Counted from the stretch's first letter, positions 24,101-39,659 are shown. The stretch is DNA of 64,000 nt from Cladorhizidae sp. MBARI D1340-BT2 (GCA_028752905.1 JAQNBH010000009.1:31601442-31665441); one strand, 5' to 3'. Program-made: numbers and translations. The notes: generated by a model from the letters alone, not told the origin.

Positions 24101-27100
24101 CTTACACAGCACTCATAAGGATTGTGTGGCTCACTCTTACACAGCACTCATAAGGATTGTGTGGGCTCACTCTTACACAGCACTCATAAGGATTGTGTGG
24201 GCTCACTCTTACACAGCCACTCATAAGGATTGTGTGGGCTCACTCTTACACAGCCACTCATAAGGATTGTGTAGGCTCACTCTTACACAGCACTCATAAG
24301 GATTGTGTGGGCTCACTCTTACACAGCACTCATAAGGATTGTGTAGGCTCACTCTTACACAGCACTCATAAGGATTGTGTAGGCTCACTCTTACACAGCC
24401 ACTCATAAGGATTGTGTAGGCTCACTCTTACTCAGCACTCATAAGGATTGTGTAGGCTCACTCTTACACAGCACTCATAAGGATTGTGTGGCTCACTCTT
24501 ACTCAGCCACTCATAAGGATTGTGTGGCTCACTCTTACACAGCCACTCATAAGGATTGTGTGGGCTCACTCTTACACAGCACTCATAAGGATTGTGTGGC
24601 TCACTCTTACACAGCACTCATAAGGATTGTGTGGGCTCACTCTTACACAGCACTCATAAGGATTGTGTGGGCTCACTCTTACACAGCACTCATAAGGATT
24701 GTGTGGGCTCACTCTTACACAGCCACTCATAAGGATTGTGTAGGCTCACTCTTACACAGCACTCATAAGGATTGTGTGGGCTCACTCTTACACAGCCACT
24801 CATAAGGATTGTGTGGGCTCACTCTTACACAGCCACTCATAAGGATTGTGTGGGCTCACTCTTACACAGCACTCATAAGGATTGTGTGGGCTCACTCTTA
24901 CACAGCACTCATAAGGATTGTGTAGGCTCACTCTTACACAGCACTCATAAGGATTGTGTGGGCTCACTCTTACTCAGCACTCATAAGGATTGTGTGGGCT
25001 CACTCTTACACAGCACTCATAAGGATTGTGTGGGCTCACTCTTACACAGCACTCATAAGGATTGTGTGGGCTCACTCTTACACAGCACTCATAAGGATTG
25101 TGTGGGCTCACTCTTACACAGCACTCATAAGGATTGTGTGGGCTCACTCTTACACAGCACTCATAAGGATTGTGTAGGCTCACTCTTACACAGCACTCAT
25201 AAGGATTGTGTGGGCTCACTCTTACACAGCACTCATAAGGATTGTGTGGGCTCACTCTTACACAGCACTCATAAGGATTGTGTAGGCTCACTCTTACACA
25301 GCACTCATAAGGATTGTGTGGCTCACTCTTACACAGCCACTCATAAGGATTGTGTGGGCTCACTCTTACTCAGCACTCATAAGGATTGTGTGGGCTCACT
25401 CTTACTCAGCACTCATAAGGATTGTGTAGGCTCACTCTTACTCAGCACTCATAAGGATTGTGTGGGCTCACTCTTACACAGCCACTCATAAGGATTGTGT
25501 GGGCTCACTCTTACACAGCACTCATAAGGATTGTGTGGGCTCACTCTTACACAGCACTCATAAGGATTGTGTGGGCTCACTCTTACACAGCCACTCATAA
25601 GGATTGTGTGGGCTCACTCTTACACAGCACTCATAAGGATTGTGTGGGCTCACTCTTACACAGCACTCATAAGGATTGTGTGGGCTCACTCTTACACAGC
25701 ACTCATAAGGATTGTGTAGGGCTCACTCTTACACAGCACTCATAAGGATTGTGTAGGCTCACTCTTACACAGCACTCATAAGGATTGTGTGGGCTCACTC
25801 TTACACAGCACTCATAAGGATTGTGTAGGCTCACTCTTACACAGCACTCATAAGGATTGTGTAGGCTCACTCTTACACAGCCACTCATAAGGATTGTGTG
25901 GGCTCACTCTTACACAGCACTCATAAGGATTGTGTGGGCTCACTCTTACACAGCACTCATAAGGATTGTGTGGGCTCACTCTTACACAGCACTCATAAGG
26001 ATTGTGTGGGCTCACTCTTACTCAGCACTCATAAGGATTGTGTAGGCTCACTCTTACACAGCACTCATAAGGATTGTGTGGCTCACTCTTACACAGCACT
26101 CATAAGGATTGTGTGGCTCACTCTTACACAGCACTCATAAGGATTGTGTGGGCTCACTCTTACACAGCACTCATAAGGATTGTGTGGCTCACTCTTACAC
26201 AGCACTCATAAGGATTGTGTGGGCTCACTCTTACACAGCACTCATAAGGATTGTGTGGGCTCACTCTTACACAGCACTCATAAGGATTGTGTAGGCTCAC
26301 TCTTACACAGCACTCATAAGGATTGTGTAGGCTCACTCTTACACAGCCACTCATAAGGATTGTGTGGCTCACTCTTACACAGCACTCATAAGGATTGTGT
26401 GGGCTCACTCTTACACAGCACTCATAAGGATTGTGTAGGCTCACTCTTACACAGCACTCATAAGGATTGTGTAGGCTCACTCTTACACAGCCACTCATAA
26501 GGATTGTGTGGCTCACTCTTACACAGCACTCATAAGGATTGTGTAGGCTCACTCTTACACAGCACTCATAAGGATTGTGTGGGCTCACTCTTACACAGCA
26601 CTCATAAGGATTGTGTGGGCTCACTCTTACACAGCCACTCATAAGGATTGTGTGGGCTCACTCTTACACAGCCACTCATAAGGATTGTGTGGGCTCACTC
26701 TTACACAGCACTCATAAGGATTGTGTGGGCTCACTCTTACACAGCACTCATAAGGATTGTGTGGGCTCACTCTTACACAGCACTCATAAGGATTGTGTAG
26801 GCTCACTCTTACACAGCACTCATAAGGATTGTGTGGGCTCACTCTTACACAGCCACTCATAAGGATTGTGTAGGCTCACTCTTACACAGCACTCATAAGG
26901 ATTGTGTAGGCTCACTCTTACACAGCACTCATAAGGATTGTGTGGGCTCACTCTTACACAGCACTCATAAGGATTGTGTGGGCTCACTCTTACACAGCAC
27001 TCATAAGGATTGTGTGGGCTCACTCTTACACAGCACTCATAAGGATTGTGTGGGCTCACTCTTACACAGCCACTCATAAGGATTGTGTGGGCTCACTCTT

Positions 27101-30100
27101 ACACAGCACTCATAAGGATTGTGTGGGCTCACTCTTACACAGCACTCATAAGGATTGTGTAGGCTCACTCTTACACAGCACTCATAAGGATTGTGTGGGC
27201 TCACTCTTACACAGCACTCATAAGGATTGTGTGGGCTCACTCTTACACAGCACTCATAAGGATTGTGTGGGCTCACTCTTACTCAGCCACTCATAAGGAT
27301 TGTGTGGGCTCACTCTTACTCAGCACTCATGAGGATTGTGTGGGCTCACTCTTACACAGCCACTCATAAGGATTGTGTGGCTCACTCTTACACAGCACTC
27401 ATAAGGATTGTGTAGGCTCACTCTTACACAGCACTCATAAGGATTGTGTGGGCTCACTCTTACACAGCACTCATAAGGATTGTGTAGGCTCACTCTTACA
27501 CAGCACTCATAAGGATTGTGTACTCACTCTTACACAGCCACTCATGAGGATTGTGTGGGCTCACTCTTACACAGCACTCATAAGGATTGTGTGGGCTCAC
27601 TCTTACTCAGCACTCATGAGGATTGTGTGGGCTCACTCTTACACAGCCACTCATAAGGATTGTGGCTCACTCTCACACAGCCACTCATAAGGATTGTGTG
27701 GGCTCACTCTTACACAGCACTCATAAGGATTGTGTGGGCTCACTCTTACACAGCACTCATAAGGATTGTGTGGGCTCACTCTTACACAGCACTCATAAGG
27801 ATTGTGTGGGCTCACTCTTACACAGCACTCATAAGGATTGTGTAGGCTCACTCTTACACAGCACTCATAAGGATTGTGTAGGCTCACTCTTACACAGCAC
27901 TCATAAGGATTGTGTAGGCTCACTCTTACTCAGCACTCATAAGGATTGTGTGGGCTCACTCTTACACAGCACTCATAAGGATTGTGTGGGCTCACTCTTA
28001 CACAGCACTCATAAGGATTGTGTAGGCTCACTCTTACACAGCACTCATAAGGATTGTGTGGGCTCACTCTTACACAGCACTCATAAGGATTGTGTGGGCT
28101 CACTCTTACACAGCACTCATAAGGATTGTGTAGGCTCACTCTTACACAGCCACTCATAAGGATTGTGTGGGCTCACTCTTACACAGCACTCATAAGGATT
28201 GTGTGGGCTCACTCTTACACAGCACTCATAAGGATTGTGTGGGCTCACTCTTACACAGCACTCATAAGGATTGTGTAGGCTCACTCTTACACAGCCACTC
28301 ATAAGGATTGTGTAGGCTCACTCTTACACAGCACTCATAAGGATTGTGTGGCTCACTCTTACACAGCACTCATAAGGATTGTGTGGGCTCACTCTTACAC
28401 AGCACTCATAAGGATTGTGTGGGCTCACTCTTACACAGCCACTCATAAGGATTGTGTGGGCTCACTCTTACTCAGCACTCATAAGGATTGTGTGGGCTCA
28501 CTCTTACATTGCAGCACTCATAAGGATTGTGTAGGCTCACTCTTACACAGCACTCATAAGGATTGTGTGGGCTCACTCTTACACAGCCACTCATAAGGAT
28601 TGTGTAGGCTCACTCTTACACAGCCACTCATAAGGATTGTGTGGGCTCACTCTTACACAGCACTCATAAGGATTGTGTGGGCTCACTCTTACACAGCACT
28701 CATAAGGATTGTGTGGGCTCACTCTTACACAGCACTCATAAGGATTGTGTGGGCTCACTCTTACACAGCACTCATAAGGATTGTGTGGGCTCACTCTTAC
28801 ACAGCACTCATAAGGATTGTGTGGCTCACTCTTACACAGCACTCATAAGGATTGTGTGGGCTCACTCTTACACAGCACTCATAAGGATTGTGTAGGCTCA
28901 CTCTTACACAGCACTCATAAGGATTGTGTAGGCTCACTCTTACACAGCACTCATAAGGATTGTGTGGGCTCACTCTTACACAGCACTCATAAGGATTGTG
29001 TGGGCTCACTCTTACACAGCACTCATAAGGATTGTGTGGCTCACTCTTACACAGCACTCATAAGGATTGTGTGGCTCACTCTTACACAGCCACTCATAAG
29101 GATTGTGTGGGCTCACTCTTACACAGCCACTCATAAGGATTGTGTGGGCTCACTCTTACACAGCACTCATAAGGATTGTGTGGGCTCACTCTTACACAGC
29201 CACTCATAAGGATTGTGTGGGCTCACTCTTACACAGCCACTCATAAGGATTGTGTGGGCTCACTCTTACACAGCACTCATAAGGATTGTGTGGGCTCACT
29301 CTTACACAGCCACTCATAAGGATTGTGTGGCTCACTCTTACACAGCCACTCATAAGGATTGTGTGGGCTCACTCTTACACAGCACTCATAAGGATTGTGT
29401 GGGCTCACTCTTACACAGCACTCATAAGGATTGTGTGGGCTCACTCTTACACAGCCACTCATAAGGATTGTGTGGGCTCACTCTTACACAGCACTCATAA
29501 GGATTGTGTAGGGCTCACTCTTACACAGCCACTCATAAGGATTGTGTGGGCTCACTCTTACACAGCACTCATAAGGATTGTGTAGGCTCACTCTTACACA
29601 GCACTCATAAGGATTGTGTGGGCTCACTCTTACACAGCACTCATAAGGATTGTGTGGGCTCACTCTTACACAGCACTCATAAGGATTGTGTAGGCTCACT
29701 CTTACACAGCACTCATAAGGATTGTGTGGGCTCACTCTTACACAGCACTCATAAGGATTGTGTGGCTCACTCTTACACAGCACTCATAAGGATTGTGTGG
29801 CTCACTCTTACACAGCACTCATAAGGATTGTGTGGGCTCACTCTTACACAGCACTCATAAGGATTGTGTGGGCTCACTCTTACACAGCACTCATAAGGAT
29901 TGTGTGGGCTCACTCTTACACAGCACTCATAAGGATTGTGTAGGCTCACTCTTACACAGCACTCATAAGGATTGTGTGGGCTCACTCTTACACAGCACTC
30001 ATAAGGATTGTGTAGGCTCACTCTTACACAGCACTCATAAGGATTGTGTAGGCTCACTCTTACACAGCACTCATAAGGATTGTGTGGGCTCACTCTTACA

Positions 30101-33100
30101 CAGCACTCATAAGGATTGTGTGGGCTCACTCTTACACAGCACTCATAAGGATTGTGTGGGCTCACTCTTACACAGCACTCATAAGGATTGTGTGGGCTCA
30201 CTCTTACACAGCACTCATAAGGATTGTGTGGGCTCACTCTTACACAGCACTCATAAGGATTGTGTGGGCTCACTCTTACACAGCCACTCATAAGGATTGT
30301 GTGGGCTCACTCTTACACAGCACTCATAAGGATTGTGTGGGCTCACTCTTACACAGCACTCATAAGGATTGTGTAGGCTCACTCTTACACAGCACTCATA
30401 AGGATTGTGTGGGCTCACTCTTACACAGCACTCATAAGGATTGTGTGGGCTCACTCTTACACAGCACTCATAAGGATTGTGTAGGCTCACTCTTACACAG
30501 CACTCATAAGGATTGTGTGGGCTCACTCTTACACAGCACTCATAAGGATTGTGTGGCTCACTCTTACACAGCACTCATAAGGATTGTGTGGGCTCACTCT
30601 TACACAGCACTCATAAGGATTGTGTGGGCTCACTCTTACACAGCCACTCATAAGGATTGTGTGGGCTCACTCTTACACAGCCACTCATAAGGATTGTGTG
30701 GGCTCACTCTTACACAGCACTCATAAGGATTGTGTAGGCTCACTCTTACACAGCACTCATAAGGATTGTGTGNNNNNNNNNNNNNNNNNNNNNNNNNNNN
30801 NNNNNNNNNNNNNNNNNNNNNNNNNNNNNNNNNNNNNNNNNNNNNNNNNNNNNNNNNNNNNNNNNNNNNNNNTGTGTACTCACTCTTACACAGCCACTCA
30901 TGAAGGATTGTGTGGGCTCACTCTTACACAGCACTCATAAGGATTGTGTGGGCTCACTCTTACACAGCACTCATGAGGATTGTGTGGGCTCACTCTTACA
31001 CAGCCACTCATAAGGATTGTGGCTCACTCTCTCACCACCATTGCCACCCACTCATAAGGATTGTGTGGGCTCACTCTTACACAGCACTCATAAGGATTGT
31101 GTGGCTCACTCTTACACAGCACTCATAAGGATTGTGTGGGCTCACTCTTACACAGCACTCATAAGGATTGTGTGGGCTCACTCTTACACAGCACTCATAA
31201 GGATTGTGTGGGCTCACTCTTACACAGCACTCATAAGGATTGTGTGGCTCACTCTTACACAGCACTCATAAGGATTGTGTGGGCTCACTCTTACACAGCA
31301 CTCATAAGGATTGTGTGGGCTCACTCTTACACAGCACTCATAAGGATTGTGTGGGCTCACTCTTACACAGCACTCATAAGGATTGTGTGGGCTCACTCTT
31401 ACACAGCACTCATAAGGATTGTGTAGGCTCACTCTTACACAGCACTCATAAGGATTGTGTGGCTCACTCTTACACAGCACTCATAAGGATTGTGTAGGCT
31501 CACTCTTACACAGCACTCATAAGGATTGTGTGGGCTCACTCTTACACAGCACTCATAAGGATTGTGTGGGCTCACTCTTACACAGCACTCATAAGGATTG
31601 TGTGGGCTCACTCTTACACAGCACTCATAAGGATTGTGTGGGCTCACTCTTACACAGCACTCATAAGGATTGTGTGGGCTCACTCTTACACAGCACTCAT
31701 AAGGATTGTGTGGGCTCACTCTTACACAGCACTCATAAGGATTGTGTGGGCTCACTCTTACACAGCACTCATAAGGATTGTGTGGGCTCACTCTTACACA
31801 GCACTCATAAGGATTGTGTGGGCTCACTCTTACACAGCACTCATAAGGATTGTGTGGGCTCACTCTTACACAGCACTCATAAGGATTGTGTGGGCTCACT
31901 CTTACACAGCACTCATAAGGATTGTGTGGCTCACTCTTACACAGCACTCATAAGGATTGTGTGGGCTCACTCTTACACAGCACTCATAAGGATTGTGTGG
32001 GCTCACTCTTACACAGCACTCATAAGGATTGTGTGGGCTCACTCTTACACAGCACTCATAAGGATTGTGTGGGCTCACTCTTACACAGCACTCATAAGGA
32101 TTGTGTGGGCTCACTCTTACACAGCACTCATAAGGATTGTGTGGCTCACTCTTACACAGCACTCATAAGGATTGTGTGGGCTCACTCTTACACAGCACTC
32201 ATAAGGATTGTGTGGGCTCACTCTTACACAGCACTCATAAGGATTGTGTGGGCTCACTCTTACACAGCACTCATAAGGATTGTGTAGGCTCACTCTTACA
32301 CAGCACTCATAAGGATTGTGTGGGCTCACTCTTACACAGCACTCATAAGGATTGTGTGGGCTCACTCTTACACAGCACTCATAAGGATTGTGTGGGCTCA
32401 CTCTTACACAGCACTCATAAGGATTGTGTGGGCTCACTCTTACACAGCCACTCATAAGGATTGTGTGGGCTCACTCTTACACAGCACTCATAAGGATTGT
32501 GTGGGCTCACTCTTACACAGCACTCATAAGGATTGTGTGGGCTCACTCTTACACAGCACTCATAAGGATTGTGTGGGCTCACTCTTACACAGCCACTCAT
32601 AAGGATTGTGTGGGCTCACTCTTACACAGCACTCATAAGGATTGTGTGGGCTCACTCTTACACAGCCACTCATAAGGATTGTGTGGGCTCACTCTTACAC
32701 AGCCACTCATAAGGATTGTGTGGGCTCACTCTTACACAGCCACTCATAAGGATTGTGTGGGCTCACTCTTACACAGCACTCATAAGGATTGTGTGGGCTC
32801 ACTCTTACACAGCCACTCATAAGGATTGTGTGGGCTCACTCTTACACAGCACTCATAAGGATTGTGTAGGCTCACTCTTACACAGCCACTCATAAGGATT
32901 GTGTGGGCTCACTCTTACACAGCACTCATAAGGATTGTGTGGGCTCACTCTTACACAGCACTCATAAGGATTGTGTGGGCTCACTCTTACACAGCACTCA
33001 TAAGGATTGTGTGGGCTCACTCTTACACAGCACTCATAAGGATTGTGTAGGCTCACTCTTACACAGCACTCATAAGGATTGTGTGGGCTCACTCTTACAC

Positions 33101-36100
33101 AGCACTCATAAGGATTGTGTGGGCTCACTCTTACACAGCACTCATAAGGATTGTGTGGGCTCACTCTTACACAGCACTCATAAGGATTGTGTGGGCTCAC
33201 TCTTACACAGCCACTCATAAGGATTGTGTGGGCTCACTCTTACACAGCCACTCATAAGGATTGTGTGGGCTCACTCTTACACAGCACTCATAAGGATTGT
33301 GTAGGCTCACTCTTACACAGCACTCATAAGGATTGTGTGGGCTCACTCTTACACAGCACTCATAAGGATTGTGTAGGCTCACTCTTACACAGCACTCATA
33401 AGGATTGTATAGGCTCACTCTTACACAGCACTCATAAGGATTGTGTGGGCTCACTCTTACACAGCACTCATAAGGATTGTGTGGGCTCACTCTTACACAG
33501 CACTCATAAGGATTGTGTGGCTCACTCTTACACAGCACTCATAAGGATTGTGTGGGCTCACTCTTACACAGCACTCATAAGGATTGTGTGGCTCACTCTT
33601 ACACAGCCACTCATAAGGATTGTGTGGGCTCACTCTTACACAGCCACTCATAAGGATTGTGTGGGCTCACTCTTACACAGCACTCATAAGGATTGTGTGG
33701 GCTCACTCTCACACAGCACTCATAAGGATTGTGTAGGCTCACTCTTACACAGCACTCATAAGGATTGTGTGGGCTCACTCTTACACAGCACTCATAAGGA
33801 TTGTGTGGGCTCACTCTTACACAGCACTCATAAGGATTGTGTAGGCTCACTCTTACACAGCACTCATAAGGATTGTGTGGGCTCACTCTTACACAGCACT
33901 CATAAGGATTGTGTGGCTCACTCTTACACAGCACTCATAAGGATTGTGTGGGCTCACTCTTACACAGCACTCATAAGGATTGTGTGGGCTCACTCTTACA
34001 CAGCCACTCATAAGGATTGTGTGGGCTCACTCTTACACAGCCACTCATAAGGATTGTGTGGGCTCACTCTTACACAGCACTCATAAGGATTGTGTAGGCT
34101 CACTCTTACACAGCACTCATAAGGATTGTGTGGGCTCACTCTTACACAGCACTCATAAGGATTGTGTGGGCTCACTCTTACACAGCACTCATAAGGATTG
34201 TGTAGGCTCACTCTTACACAGCACTCATAAGGATTGTGTGGCCTCACTCTTACACAGCACTCATAAGGATTGTGTAGGCTCACTCTTACACAGCACTCAT
34301 AAGGATTGTGTGGGCTCACTCTTACACAGCACTCATAAGGATTGTGTGGGCTCACTCTTACACAGCACTCATAAGGATTGTGTAGGCTCACTCTTACACA
34401 GCCACTCATAAGGATTGTGTGGGCTCACTCTTACACAGCACTCATAAGGATTGTGTGGGCTCACTCTTACACAGCCACTCATAAGGATTGTGTGGGCTCA
34501 CTCTTACACAGCACTCATAAGGATTGTGTGGCTCACTCTTACACAGCACTCATAAGGATTGTGTGGGCTCACTCTTACACAGCACTCATAAGGATTGTGT
34601 GGGCTCACTCTTACACAGCACTCATAAGGATTGTGTAGGCTCACTCTTACACAGCACTCATAAGGATTGTGTACTCACTCTTACACAGCCACTCATGAGG
34701 ATTGTGTGGGCTCACTCTTACATGTTGCAGCACTCATAAGGATTGTGTGGGCTCACTCTTACACAGCACTCATAAGGATTGTGTAGGCTCACTCTTACAC
34801 AGCCACTCATAAGGATTGTGTGGGCTCACTCTTACACAGCACTCATAAGGATTGTGTAGGGCTCACTCTTACACAGCCACTCATAAGGATTGTGTGGGCT
34901 CACTCTTACACAGCACTCATAAGGATTGTGTAGGCTCACTCTTACACAGCCACTCATAAGGATTGTGTGGGCTCACTCTTACACAGCACTCATAAGGATT
35001 GTGTGGGCTCACTCTTACTCAGCACTCATAAGGATTGTGTAGGCTCACTCTTACTCAGCACTCATAAGGATTGTGTAGGCTCACTCTTACTCAGCACTCA
35101 TAAGGATTGTGTGGGCTCACTCTTACTCAGCCACTCATAAGGATTGTGTGGGCTCACTCTTACACAGCCACTCATAAGGATTGTGTGGGCTCACTCTTAC
35201 ACAGCACTCATAAGGATTGTGTGGGCTCACTCTTACACAGCACTCATAAGGATTGTGTAGGCTCACTCTTACACAGCACTCATAAGGATTGTGTGGGCTC
35301 ACTCTTACACAGCACTCATAAGGATTGTGTAGGCTCACTCTTACACAGCACTCATAAGGATTGTGTGGGCTCACTCTTACACAGCACTCATAAGGATTGT
35401 GTGGGCTCACTCTTACACAGCACTCATAAGGATTGTGTGGGCTCACTCTTACACAGCACTCATAAGGATTGTGTGGGCTCACTCTTACACAGCACTCATA
35501 AGGATTGTGTGGCTCACTCTTACACAGCCACTCATAAGGATTGTTTGGGCTCACTCTTACACAGCACTCATAAGGATTGTGTGGGCTCACTCTTACACAG
35601 CACTCATAAGGATTGTGTGGGCTCACTCTTACACAGCACTCATAAGGATTGTGTAGGCTCACTCTTACACAGCACTCATAAGGATTGTGTGGGCTCACTC
35701 TCACACAGCACTCATAAGGATTGTGTGGGCTCACTCTTACACAGCACTCATAAGGATTGTGTGGGCTCACTCTTACACAGCCACTCATAAGGATTGTGTG
35801 GGCTCACTCTTACACAGCCACTCATAAGGATTGTGTGGGCTCACTCTTACACAGCACTCATAAGGATTGTGTGGGCTCACTCTTACACAGCACTCATAAG
35901 GATTGTGTGGGCTCACTCTTACACAGCCACTCATAAGGATTGTGTGGGCTCACTCTTACACAGCACTCATAAGGATTGTGTAGGCTCACTCTTACACAGC
36001 ACTCATAAGGATTGTGTGGGCTCACTCTTACACAGCACTCATAAGGATTGTGTGGCTCACTCTTACACAGCCACTCATAAGGATTGTGTGGGCTCACTCT

Positions 36101-39100
36101 TACACAGCACTCATAAGGATTGTGTGGGCTCACTCTTACACAGCACTCATAAGGATTGTGTGGGCTCACTCTTACACAGCCACTCATAAGGATTGTGTGG
36201 GCTCACTCTTACACAGCCACTCATAAGGATTGTGTAGGCTCACTCTTACACAGCACTCATAAGGATTGTGTGGGCTCACTCTTACACAGCACTCATAAGG
36301 ATTGTGTGGGCTCACTCTTACACAGCACTCATAAGGATTGTGTGGGCTCACTCTTACACAGCACTCATAAGGATTGTGTGGGCTCACTCTTACACAGCAC
36401 TCATAAGGATTGTGTGGGCTCACTCTTACACAGCCACTCATAAGGATTGTGTGGGCTCACTCTTACACAGCACTCATAAGGATTGTGTGGGCTCACTCTT
36501 ACACAGCACTCATAAGGATTGTGTCGGCTCACTCTTACACAGCACTCATAAGGATTGTGTGGGCTCACTCTTACACAGCACTCATAAGGATTGTGTAGGC
36601 TCACTCTTACACAGCACTCATAAGGATTGTGTGGGCTCACTCTTACACAGCACTCATAAGGATTGTGTGGGCTCACTCTTACACAGCCACTCATAAGGAT
36701 TGTGTGGGCTCACTCTTACACAGCACTCATGAGGATTGTGTGGGCTCACTCTTACACAGCACTCATAAGGATTGTGTGGGCTCACTCTTACACAGCACTC
36801 ATAAGGATTGTGTGGCTCACTCTTACACAGCACTCATAAGGATTGTGTGGCTCACTCTTACACAGCACTCATAAGGATTGTGTGGCTCACTCTTACACAG
36901 CACTCATAAGGATTGTGTAGGCTCACTCTTACACAGCACTCATAAGGATTGTGTGGGCTCACTCTTACACAGCCACTCATAAGGATTGTGTGGGCTCACT
37001 CTTACACAGCACTCATAAGGATTGTGTGGGCTCACTCTTACACAGCACTCATAAGGATTGTGTGGGCTCACTCTTACACAGCCACTCATAAGGATTGTGT
37101 GGGCTCACTCTTACACAGCACTCATAAGGATTGTGTAGGCTCACTCTTACACAGCACTCATAAGGATTGTGTAGGCTCACTCTTACACAGCACTCATAAG
37201 GATTGTGTAGGCTCACTCTTACACAGCACTCATAAGGATTGTGTGGCTCACTCTTACACAGCACTCATAAGGATTGTGTGGGCTCACTCTTACACAGCCA
37301 CTCATAAGGATTGTGTGGCTCACTCTTACACAGCCACTCATAAGGATTGTGTGGGCTCACTCTTACACAGCACTCATAAGGATTGTGTAGGCTCACTCTT
37401 ACACAGCACTCATAAGGATTGTGTGGGCTCACTCTTACACAGCACTCATAAGGATTGTGTGGGCTCACTCTTACACAGCACTCATAAGGATTGTGTGGGC
37501 TCACTCTTACACAGCACTCATAAGGATTGTGTGGGCTCACTCTCACACAGCACTCATAAGGATTGTGTAGGCTCACTCTTACACAGCCACTCATAAGGAT
37601 TGTGTGGCTCACTCTTACACAGCACTCATAAGGATTGTGTAGGCTCACTCTTACACAGCACTCATAAGGATTGTGTGGGCTCACTCTTACATAGCACTCA
37701 TAAGGATTGTGTAGGCTCACTCTTACACAGCACTCATAAGGATTGTGTAGGCTCACTCTTACACAGCACTCATAAGGATTGTGTGGGCTCACTCTTACAC
37801 AGCACTCATAAGGATTGTGTAGGCTCACTCTTACTCAGCACTCATAAGGATTGTGTGGGCTCACTCTTACACAGCACTCATAAGGATTGTGTGGGCTCAC
37901 TCTTACACAGCACTCATAAGGATTGTGTAGGCTCACTCTTACACAGCCACTCATAAGGATTGTGTGGGCTCACTCTTACACAGCACTCATAAGGATTGTG
38001 TGGGCTCACTCTTACATAGCACTCATAAGGATTGTGTGGGCTCACTCTTACACAGCACTCATAAGGATTGTGTGGGCTCACTCTTACACAGCACTCATAA
38101 GGATTGTGTAGGCTCACTCTTACACAGCACTCATAAGGATTGTGTGGCTCACTCTTACACAGCCACTCATAAGGATTGTGTGGGCTCACTCTTACACAGC
38201 ACTCATAAGGATTGTGTAGGCTCACTCTTACACAGCACTCATAAGGATTGTGTGGCTCACTCTTACACAGCACTCATAAGGATTGTGTAGGCTCACTCTT
38301 ACACAGCACTCATAAGGATTGTGTGGGCTCACTCTTACACAGCACTCATAAGGATTGTGTGGGCTCACTCTTACACAGCCACTCATAAGGATTGTGTGGG
38401 CTCACTCTTACACAGCACTCATAAGGATTGTGTAGGCTCACTCTTACACAGCACTCATAAGGATTGTGTGGGCTCACTCTTACACAGCACTCATAAGGAT
38501 TGTGTAGGCTCACTCTTACTCAGCACTCATAAGGATTGTGTAGGCTCACTCTTACACAGCACTCATAAGGATTGTGTAGGCTCACTCTTACTCAGCACTC
38601 ATAAGGATTGTGTGGGCTCACTCTTACACAGCACTCATAAGGATTGTGTGGGCTCACTCTTACACAGCCACTCATAAGGATTGTGTAGGCTCACTCTTAC
38701 TCAGCACTCATAAGGATTGTGTGGGCTCACTCTTACACAGCACTCATAAGGATTGTGTAGGCTCACTCTTACTCAGCACTCATAAGGATTGTGTAGGCTC
38801 ACTCTTACTCAGCACTCATAAGGATTGTGTACTCACTCTTACACAGCACTCATAAGGATTGTGTGGGCTCACTCTTACACAGCACTCATAAGGATTGTGT
38901 GGGCTCACTCTTACACAGCACTCATAAGGATTGTGTGGGCTCACTCTTACACAGCACTCATAAGGATTGTGTAGGCTCACTCTTACACAGCACTCATAAG
39001 GATTGTGTAGGCTCACTCTTACACAGCACTCATAAGGATTGTGTAGGCTCACTCTTACACAGCACTCATAAGGATTGTGTGGGCTCACTCTTACACAGCA

Positions 39101-39630
39101 CTCATAAGGATTGTGTGGGCTCACTCTTACACAGCACTCATAAGGATTGTGTAGGCTCACTCTTACACAGCACTCATAAGGATTGTGTGGGCTCACTCTT
39201 ACACAGCACTCATAAGGATTGTGTGGGCTCACTCTTACACAGCACTCATAAGGATTGTGTGGGCTCACTCTTACACAGCCACTCATAAGGATTGTGTGGG
39301 CTCACTCTTACACAGCACTCATAAGGATTGTGTGGGCTCACTCTTACACAGCACTCATAAGGATTGTGTGGGCTCACTCTTACACAGCACTCATAAGGAT
39401 TGTGTAGGCTCACTCTTACTCAGCACTCATAAGGATTGTGTGGGCTCACTCTTACACAGCACTCATAAGGATTGTGTGGCTCACTCTTACACAGCACTCA
39501 TAAGGATTGTGTGGGCTCACTCTTACACAGCACTCATAAGGATTGTGTGGGCTCACTCTTACACAGCACTCATAAGGATTGTGTAGGCTCACTCTTACAC
39601 AGCACTCATAAGGATTGTGTGGCTCACTCT
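15120..39630. repeat. 24.5-kb satellite array, 36-bp unit, about 680 copies
   Basis: Unit GGATTGTGTGGGCTCACT followed by CTTACACAGCACTCATAA. Frequent variants are GTGTAGG for GTGTGGG, CAGCCACTC (37 bp), GTGTGGCTC (35 bp), CTTACTCAG and CATGAGG. Because 36 is divisible by three and the unit has few stops, both strands show long frames (HSTHKDCVGSLL and NPYECCVRVSPH repeats). These are not genes. Larger blocks have been copied: a run of variants at 30251-30574 recurs identically in translation at 33611-33934, and another recurs 649 bp apart at 15799 and 16448. The array contains an assembly gap, so its real size is unknown. Confidence 0.97.
30773..30872. other. assembly gap (100 N)
   Basis: Exactly 100 N, the usual placeholder for a gap of unknown size, inside the satellite. 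The unit phase resumes with TGTGTACTCACTC, a rare unit variant. Confidence 0.98.
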
Positions 39631-39659
39631 TCACTCGTCCAGGGCCGGAGCCTCCGGTA

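Noticed and set aside
15120..39630. CRISPR array
   Set aside because: The repeats are contiguous, with no unique spacers, and the DNA is animal.
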